DNA from: Chara braunii
Taxonomy: Eukaryota > Streptophyta > Charophyceae > Charales > Characeae
Length of the DNA: 21,063 nt
Reading direction: 5' to 3'
NCBI GenBank assembly: GCA_003427395.1
Contig: BFEA01000324.1
Coordinates: 1,244,090-1,265,152, forward strand
Position numbers and translations under genes: made by a program. This document shows, piece by piece, positions 16,292 through 21,063 of this stretch. The notes under the pieces were generated by a model. The model was not told the origin of the DNA. It searched no databases and was given only the letters and a program-made list of their open reading frames with translations. The first letter of the stretch is position 1. Every line of letters begins with the position of its first letter.

Positions 16292-16438
16292 AGCCAGCAG
16301 CTGCAACATCTATTGATATGTACGTGTGCCACGCTGAGCTCGAGTAAAGGACAAGCATGCAATCACCCGGACAAGCCCCATGCACCAAGAACGTCAGGCA
16401 AACCTCTCACAGCTTAAATGCAGCATACAACAACCATG

Positions 16439-16553
16439 GGGACGCTGGACCCGTTTTCCAGCAGGTGATGCTCCCCACCAATAGATGGAGCCTCTCCCCG
16501 AGTGGTAGTGGTGTCTGCTCTTATCAGCGCCACTATCACCGGCCGGGGGTTTT

Positions 16554-16601
<48 letters not shown>
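16439..16601 (+). mobile_element. Structured retroposon, copy S5
   Basis: GGGACGCTGGACCCGTTTTC with hairpin 1 GCTGGA/TCCAGC and hairpin 2 GCTCC/GGAGC. The third stem GTGGTAGTGGTG / CGCCACTATCAC pairs at all 12 positions with two G-T pairs, capped by CTG-CTCTTAT-CAG. It ends in an A-run of about 38 with one G. Its tail abuts the minus-strand tRNA-derived SINE. Confidence 0.8.
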
Positions 16602-16602
<1 letters not shown>

Positions 16603-16609
16603 ATGGGCT

Positions 16610-16800
16610 AAACCCCTTGGGTGGTGTGCAGGCAGTGTCTGTGATCCTTACCATGCGTCAGCCCAATCAGTGTGTGCAAATGGCTGTGCGTTATGTACAC
16701 GCCCGCCGGTGTCCTCCGCGTGGGTGCGGAGTTTTGAACCCGCAACCTCACACCACAATGCACATTTCCAACCGGTGCCCTAACCACTGAGCCACAGGCA
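16610..16800 (-). mobile_element. tRNA-derived SINE, minus strand
   Basis: A box TGGCTCAGTGG (16784-16794) and B box GGTTCAAAACT (16730-16740), the same 54-nt offset as in the plus-strand copy at 9716. Shared body motifs are ACCGGTTGGAAATGTGCATT, TGGGCTGACGCATGGTAAG, CAGACACTGCCT and ACCACCCAAGGG. Its boxes are less mutated than those of the other copy. It meets the S5 poly(A) run tail to tail, as the T-run seen on this strand. Confidence 0.8.
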
Positions 16801-16868
16801 GGCTTGTCAAGCGGCTCAGCACAGGCCTGGATAGTAGATAGGTTTGCTGTTGCCAGGGTTATTGGAAG

Positions 16869-17445
16869 GCTCAGTACAGGGCTGCGCAGGGGGCAAAAAT
16901 TGATGGAGCCTCCTGCCAACCCTGGCAGGTGCAAACAGAGAAAAGTTCATACAACTCCACTTGATTGAAATTGAATTGATGATTCGCTCACTGAACTGAT
17001 TCACTTTCTTCTTTTCCCATTTATTCGAGTGGAAATATAACATGGTTTAACTCGTTATGCCTTGTTTCGGTACAGCCCTGGGCAGTGTGCAAAAGTTGAT
17101 GGACCCTCCTGCCAACCCTGGCCGCTGCAAACAGATATAAGTCCATAGAACTCCACTATAGATTGAATTGATGATTCACCCACTGAACTGGTGCACCAAT
17201 TCTTTAAATTTCCACTTTATTCGATTCGGAATATCATATATGACATGGTTTAACTTCCCCTTTTTTGCCTTGTTTCAGCACAGGCCTGGCCAGTGTGCAC
17301 AAGTTGATGGAGCCTTTTTTTTTTTTTTTTTAACGGGTAGAAGTTCATAGAACTCAAATATTGATTGAATTGATGATTCGCTCACTCACTAAACTGGTGC
17401 ACTTTTGCTTTTCCGGTTCCTTCAATTCGGAATCTGACATGGTTT
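16869..17445 (+). repeat. Three tandem repeats of about 200 bp
   Basis: Units are marked by TTGATGG at 16900, 17096 and 17304 (periods 196 and 208 bp). Each also has AGTTCATA-x-AACTCCA, TTGAATTGATGATTC, CACTGAACTG and ACATGGTTTAA. The third unit has a T-run in place of the CCTGCCAACCCTGG segment. Units are roughly 75-85% alike by eye. No coding function is evident. Confidence 0.8.
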
Positions 17446-17460
17446 AAACCACCAGTACTT

Positions 17461-17498
17461 CCTAATGTCGCGTAGCGTTAATGCTACGCAATTTTAGG
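17461..17498. repeat. 38-nt hairpin
   Basis: Outer arms CCTAA/TTAGG and inner arms GCGTAGC/GCTACGC with a 6-nt loop. It directly follows a TTTAAACCACCAGTAC half-palindrome at 17443-17458. Confidence 0.8.
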
Positions 17499-17807
17499 AA
17501 ACGTACGGGCCACTACAGGAGCGCCCAAATTCATCCAACTAGAAACGTTTCTACTCTATTTTTTTCCGCGGCCGATAGCTGGGCAGGTGCTGGACCGTTT
17601 TTGCCTCGTTGTTTTTTTTCCCCAAGTATGATTTCATTTCGATATGGAAGACACTTGCCTATATGAACTTCAGGAGGCTTACAACGTCTGATTGTGGCAG
17701 CAAATTGTCTGACCTTTTGTCGGTCCATTCCAGTACAACAAGTTAGGGCACCTGCCTCGGGCAGGTGCTGGGCCACGTGACAAGCCTGCAGTATCTCCAT
17801 TAGGAGG
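17499..17807. other. Unassigned sequence with a short perfect hairpin
   Basis: GCACCTGCC/GGCAGGTGC (17748-17768, TCG loop) is the only structure seen. A 94-codon minus-strand open frame (17531-17815) has no recognisable motif. Confidence 0.35.
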
Positions 17808-17872
17808 GAAATCATAGGCTCATTGGGAGAGCTGGTTCGACTGGAGGGTTAAAAAAACAAAACAAAACAAAA
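17808..17872 (+). ncRNA. tRNA-half-like sequence with A-rich tail
   Basis: ATAGGCTCATTGGGAGAGCT resembles a tRNA D-arm (A box), is followed by about 20 nt like an anticodon arm (GGTTCGACTGGAGGGTT), and then ends in AAAAAAACAAAACAAAACAA. This suggests a retroposed tRNA 5' half. There is no T-arm. Confidence 0.35.
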
Positions 17873-18551
17873 GATGTCTCAGGACTGGACTGTTCGCACT
17901 ATATCTGTGAAAAATGCTGGCAAGGTCCAAGGGGGCCACGACTCGGAATTTCCCTGGCTGCAGGATATCTGATTCTATGTACCGCCGTACGAAGACACTT
18001 AAAAAAAAAAACTGTGGCGGTTACAGGCTGGCCCCGCAAAGTCCAAGCAAACCCTCCTTTGCTTTAACAGGAAAAAAACGAGGGTGGGTCCCTTCTTACA
18101 CCATCCCTCCATCCATCACCTCTTTCCCTCCCCCTTCGCTCACCTCATTCCCGCTTTTCCGTCTTCACGGGTCGAAAGAAAGGGCAAAACACCGGGAAAC
18201 AGGATGAGGGAGGGGAGGAGGGGGCGAAAGGGAAGGAAAAGGGGAAGACAAGGCGGAAACCAGGGTCAGGGTCAGAAAGGCCAAGAAAAAAAAGGCTGAA
18301 GAAAACTTGAGTTCGTCCATCCTCGCCATACTATTTACCAGCCATGATGATGGTGACTGAGGCCGCGTCACTCTACCTAAACTCGTGAGTGAAATGCCCG
18401 GTCCCGAAGAAGACACAACTTCTGATGATAAACCCTGTCCATGGGGATGCGCTGGATGATGATAATCATACAAGTATTTGCCAACTCCAGACTCCCAAAC
18501 TGACCGGGAACCAAGAGGAATACATTTGCGTATCTGCACATATATATATAT
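17873..18551. other. Unassigned sequence
   Basis: Includes purine-rich (18165-18300) and pyrimidine-rich (18100-18165) stretches that create open frames on both strands. No repeat or gene recognised. Confidence 0.35.
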
Positions 18552-18705
18552 CGTCACAAACAGAACTGCCCGGTAAAACCGTAGGCAGAGAGAGAGAAGA
18601 GGACAACAAACGAGGGGCTGTGACAAACTGTTTCGTCGGAGTTTCACCGACTCATATACATATATATATGTATATATATGTATATACGGTTTACCGGGCA
18701 GTTCT

Positions 18706-18709
<4 letters not shown>
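18552..18709. mobile_element. MITE-like inverted repeat inside (TA)n
   Basis: AAACAGAACTGCCCGGTAAA at 18558 pairs with TTTACCGGGCAGTTCTGTTT ending at 18709 (24-25 bp arms, one A indel). Both ends sit against TA repeats, compatible with TA-targeted insertion. The interior holds more (TA)n/(TG)n. No coding capacity. Confidence 0.6.
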
Positions 18710-18737
<28 letters not shown>

Positions 18738-18739
<2 letters not shown>

Positions 18740-18792
18740 TCACAAACAGAACTGCCCGGTAAAACCGTAGGCAGAGAGAGAGAAGAGGACAA

Positions 18793-18796
<4 letters not shown>
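18738..18796. repeat. Exact 59-bp direct duplicate of 18552-18610
   Basis: The first 59 bp of the preceding element are repeated with no visible difference 186 bp downstream, again flanked by (TA)n on both sides (about 18710-18737 and 18797-18825). Exact identity points to a recent duplication or an assembly artefact in the microsatellite. Confidence 0.85.
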
Positions 18797-18827
<31 letters not shown>

Positions 18828-19025
18828 AGGGGAAACTACGCGGGAGTCCCAGAAACGAGTTATAATTGCACTATGGGCCAAGATACAGTTTGCAATTGCA
18901 GTTCGGGCAATGTATACAACCCAGCTTTCTGTCCAGGTACGGTGCCCCAAGTGCAATTGCAAACTGTACCTTGCCCCATAGTGCAATTATAACTCGTTTT
19001 TGTGACTCCCGTGTAATTACCCCTT
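18828..19025. mobile_element. Long-TIR MITE, copy 1
   Basis: About 70-bp terminal inverted repeats. The inner 43 bp (18857-18899 and 18953-18995) pair with three mismatches, and the outer part starts AGGGGAAACTAC / GTAATTACCCCT. The loop contains CCCAGCTTTCTGTCCAGGTA. It sits at the edge of a (TA)n run. The same element recurs at 19677. No clear target duplication. Open frames across it are by-products of the inverted repeat. Confidence 0.8.
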
Positions 19026-19144
19026 ATTTACGAAGGGTCTCGTAAGAAAAGCTGATAAAGCGCTGGGTCATTCACACCCCCGTCCATCATGAATAATAAC
19101 AAGCCATGCTTACACTTCCTTTGCTTCACCCATTGTATCATACA

Positions 19145-19288
19145 GGGACGCTGGACCCGATTTCCAGCAGGTGCTGCTCCCCACCACTAGATGGAGCCTC
19201 CCTGACGCTGCTAGTCGTGTCTGCTCCTATCAGCACCCCTAGCAGACGATCGGGTTGTTTTGGAAAAAAAGAAAAAAAAAAAAGAAAA
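19145..19288 (+). mobile_element. Structured retroposon, copy S6
   Basis: GGGACGCTGGACCCGATTTC, hairpins 1 and 2 as in the other copies (loop CACTAGAT variant). The third stem CTGCTAG / CTAGCAG is perfect and has its first pair reversed relative to S2/S4; inner GTG/CAC and CTG-CTCCTAT-CAG are kept. The tail is an A-rich run with a few G. Confidence 0.8.
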
Positions 19289-19342
19289 GGATTATGTTCG
19301 CCATGTGGACGACTTCCTGATTGGCGTCATTGGACCTAGAGC

Positions 19343-19530
19343 ATGCACCCCTGGGCCGAGGTCCCATTAGCAAAGAGGATCGGATCGAATGCCTGAATGT
19401 GGATGTGTGTTATGCAGAGATGCAGAAAAGCAGTTCAATCTCGATTTCCTGCACCTCTCGACAAACACGTCCAGAGTTCGGGCATTCGATCCGATCCTCT
19501 TTGCTAGTGGGACCACGCCCCTGGAATACT
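19343..19530. mobile_element. Fold-back element
   Basis: A large inverted repeat. The best arms are 19361-19397 and 19477-19513 (37 nt, two mismatches), built around GCAAAGAGGATCGGATCGAA. Weaker pairing continues outward (CCTGGGCC / GGCGTGGT region) and inward nearly to the centre (TGCAGA-AAA / TTT-CCTGCA). No relative elsewhere in the window. Confidence 0.75.
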
Positions 19531-19676
19531 GTCTCCAGTACCACCGTATGTGTCTCGGATTTGGCAAGGGTGGGATGCAGCATGGAGAATGGCTACCCGA
19601 TCCGGTAGCCTACCCTGCCAGGACAACCATCGGCTGCCACTGCCAGCGATCACCACCGTGGGTCTGGTCCTTGGCC

Positions 19677-19876
19677 TCTACGCGGGAGTCACAAAAATGA
19701 GTTATAATTGCGCTATGGGCCAAGATACAGTTTTGAATTGCAGATCGGGATATGCATACAACCCAGCTTTCTGGCCAGGTACGGTGCGCGAAGTGCAATT
19801 GCAAACTGTATCTTTCCCCGTACTGCAATTATAATTTATAACTCGTTTTCTTGGCTGTACTGAAGTTACCCCCCCT
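19677..19876. mobile_element. Long-TIR MITE, copy 2
   Basis: Same element as 18828-19025: CTACGCGGGAGTC, GAGTTATAATTGCGCTATGG, CCCAGCTTTCTGGCCAGGTA, and the right arm GCAATTGCAAACTGTA. The right arm has a 7-nt internal duplication (ATAATTTATAACTCG), and the left outer end is diverged before 19677. An A-run follows the right end. Confidence 0.8.
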
Positions 19877-20231
19877 AAAAAAAAAAAGGATTGCGGATCA
19901 ACCTGTCCTGTGGCCATCCGCCTTTTGTTGTTTGGTACGCGGGACATCCCTCATTCGTGGACTGTATCTGAGCACCAACTGTTTGCTGGCATTGCTGCTA
20001 GCCTGCTACCCAGTTGGATATTCCAATGGTAGCATGGAGGGCGACGTGCTCGAAAGCAAACATCATACTTGGGCTTTTCGTGGGATCGCATCATAGTGAA
20101 GTAGCCTGGGATCAGCACAGAGATGGAAATATGAGATGGGCAGCGGAAATGATGAATCTTGAGTTATATAGCGAAAGTTGGTCGTCGCCCACGAAAAGTG
20201 ACAGCAAACTCTGTATTCCAAGATGTATAAA
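19877..20231. other. Unassigned sequence
   Basis: Small open frames only; no repeat or family motif recognised. Confidence 0.3.
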
Positions 20232-20389
20232 GGGACGCTGGACCCAGTTTCCAGCAGGTGCCGCTCCCCACCAATAGATGGAGCAGCCCGATAGATAAGC
20301 CCTCAATCCTGACGGTTCTCTCACCACCGCCGGGATAGTGGGCTCACGCAGGGGCTGTTCTTCTTCTTCAAAAAAAAAAAGAAAAAAAA
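20232..20389 (+). mobile_element. Structured retroposon, copy S7 with a different 3' domain
   Basis: Hairpins 1 (GCTGGA/TCCAGC) and 2 (GCTCC/GGAGC) are conserved. The sequence after GGAGC is unrelated to the other copies but can still form a stem: GAGCAGCCC with GGGCTGTTC outside, AGCCC/GGGCT inside. It ends in an A-run. AAGATGTAT before (20220) and AAGATGAAT after (20388) are a likely target duplication (8 of 9). Confidence 0.75.
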
Positions 20390-20966
20390 GATGAATCTGG
20401 CTCTCCAAATGCGACCGCAAAAAAAGCTGCCCGTGACAAAAGAGAAAGTCGCAGAGCAACGCTTAGGGCCAGACATACTGATAGTCAAGTTGGCAGGGGA
20501 TCCATTGGTGTGGAACAACTGTATAGAAGACAAATGCTCTCGGAAACTGCAACATATTTCTCACTCCTATGTTTCTCCCTCAGCTATCGTACCTTCTTTT
20601 GATTACGGTTCCCCCGTGAACCTCCCTAGACGGCTCTTTCCTTGCCATCTTCATCTCTTGCCCCCCCTCCCTCCACTGTTGGGCCAAGCAGTACTCCTCC
20701 TCAATCCCCCTCAACCCCCCTCAAGCCCCCCTCCCTTACCTGCTTTAACAATAGTAGGATGGAGCTCCACCCCCTACCAGTGACAGTGAAAAAGCAGAAA
20801 ATGGGGAGGAAGGGGGGCAGGAAAAGGGTGGATGGCCTCAGAGTCAAATGTCTAATAACTACTGAGGGTCAAGAGGGAAAGCTTCAGGGGGGAAATGGGA
20901 AAAAAAGTCCATATGGCATGGCCCTCGCAAAGTTCAGCATAGGGAGCACAAAGTAAGTTCTAGCCC
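20390..20966. other. Unassigned sequence
   Basis: A 130-codon plus-strand open frame (20391-20783) starts at the S7 poly(A) edge and becomes proline-rich in a C-rich tract (20660-20740). No family is recognised and I do not consider it a gene. A purine-rich stretch follows. Confidence 0.35.
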
Positions 20967-21063
20967 GCCAGCCCGGTTTCCAGCAGGTGCAGCTACCCAC
21001 TGAGAGAAAGGAGCCAATGATCCTGCAAGTTCTGTGTTTTTTTTTTTTTTTTTTTTTTTTTTT
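20967..21063 (+). mobile_element. Structured retroposon, diverged copy S8 at the window edge
   Basis: GGTTTCCAGCAGGTGCAGCT and ACCCACTGAGAGAAAGGAGC match hairpin 1's 3' arm and a decayed hairpin 2. The 5' start is not preserved. It ends in a T-run that reaches the window end. Confidence 0.5.

Noticed and set aside
17531-17815. 94-codon minus-strand open frame
   Set aside because: No recognisable domain and it overlaps a perfect hairpin.
20391-20783. 130-codon plus-strand open frame
   Set aside because: Begins at the S7 poly(A) edge and turns into a proline-rich translation of a C-rich tract; no homology seen.

Overview
The window reads as repeat-dense eukaryotic nuclear DNA, not a gene-bearing or prokaryotic region. 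There are no operons, ribosome binding sites or tRNA genes with intact folds. Instead there are decayed transposons of several classes, long poly(A)/poly(T) runs, microsatellites and a few N positions. The plant-type hAT transposase with a DUF659 domain and the plant-type LINEs with a C-terminal zf-RVT domain suggest a green-lineage genome. A large, repeat-rich streptophyte alga such as Chara would fit, but the species is an inference and was not checked against a database.

Region by region. (1) About 0.3-6.4 kb, GC-rich: a degenerate hAT-type DNA transposon on the minus strand. It has a BED-like zinc finger, DUF659/DDE core and C-terminal dimerisation domain, then an unusually long low-complexity C-terminal extension. 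The reading frame is broken by at least three frameshifts and one in-frame TGA. Downstream (0.31-0.6 kb) lies an AT-rich tandem repeat. Upstream (5.84-6.41 kb) lie two clusters of the palindrome GAACGCGCGTTC around microsatellites. (2) 6.4-9.0 kb: no convincing gene, with a sharp composition change near 7.2 kb, then a palindrome-rich stretch at 8.4-8.75 kb. (3) 9.0-9.6 kb: two 106-bp TA-flanked MITEs, one with a paralogous empty site in the same window. (4) 9.7-10.1 kb: two tRNA-derived sequences. (5) 10.1-11.96 kb: a decayed LINE reverse transcriptase, plus strand. (6) 11.96-13.2 kb: copies of a short structured retroposon. (7) 13.2-15.96 kb: a second, better preserved 5'-truncated LINE, minus strand. 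(8) 16-17.5 kb: tRNA-derived SINEs on the minus strand and a roughly 200-bp tandem array. (9) 18.5-19.9 kb: a cluster of fold-back/MITE elements next to (TA)n. (10) 19.1-21.06 kb: three more copies of the structured retroposon.

The most interesting item is the short retroposon present in eight full or partial copies between 11.96 kb and the window end. The better copies start at the same 5' end (GGGACGCTGG), carry two conserved hairpins and end in poly(A). A third hairpin has a sequence that differs between copies while its arms change together, a covariation pattern expected of a functional RNA structure. One copy sits directly after the 3' UTR of the minus-strand LINE and a fragment follows the plus-strand LINE. 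This suggests the LINE 3' end and the short element share a tail and a retrotransposition machinery.
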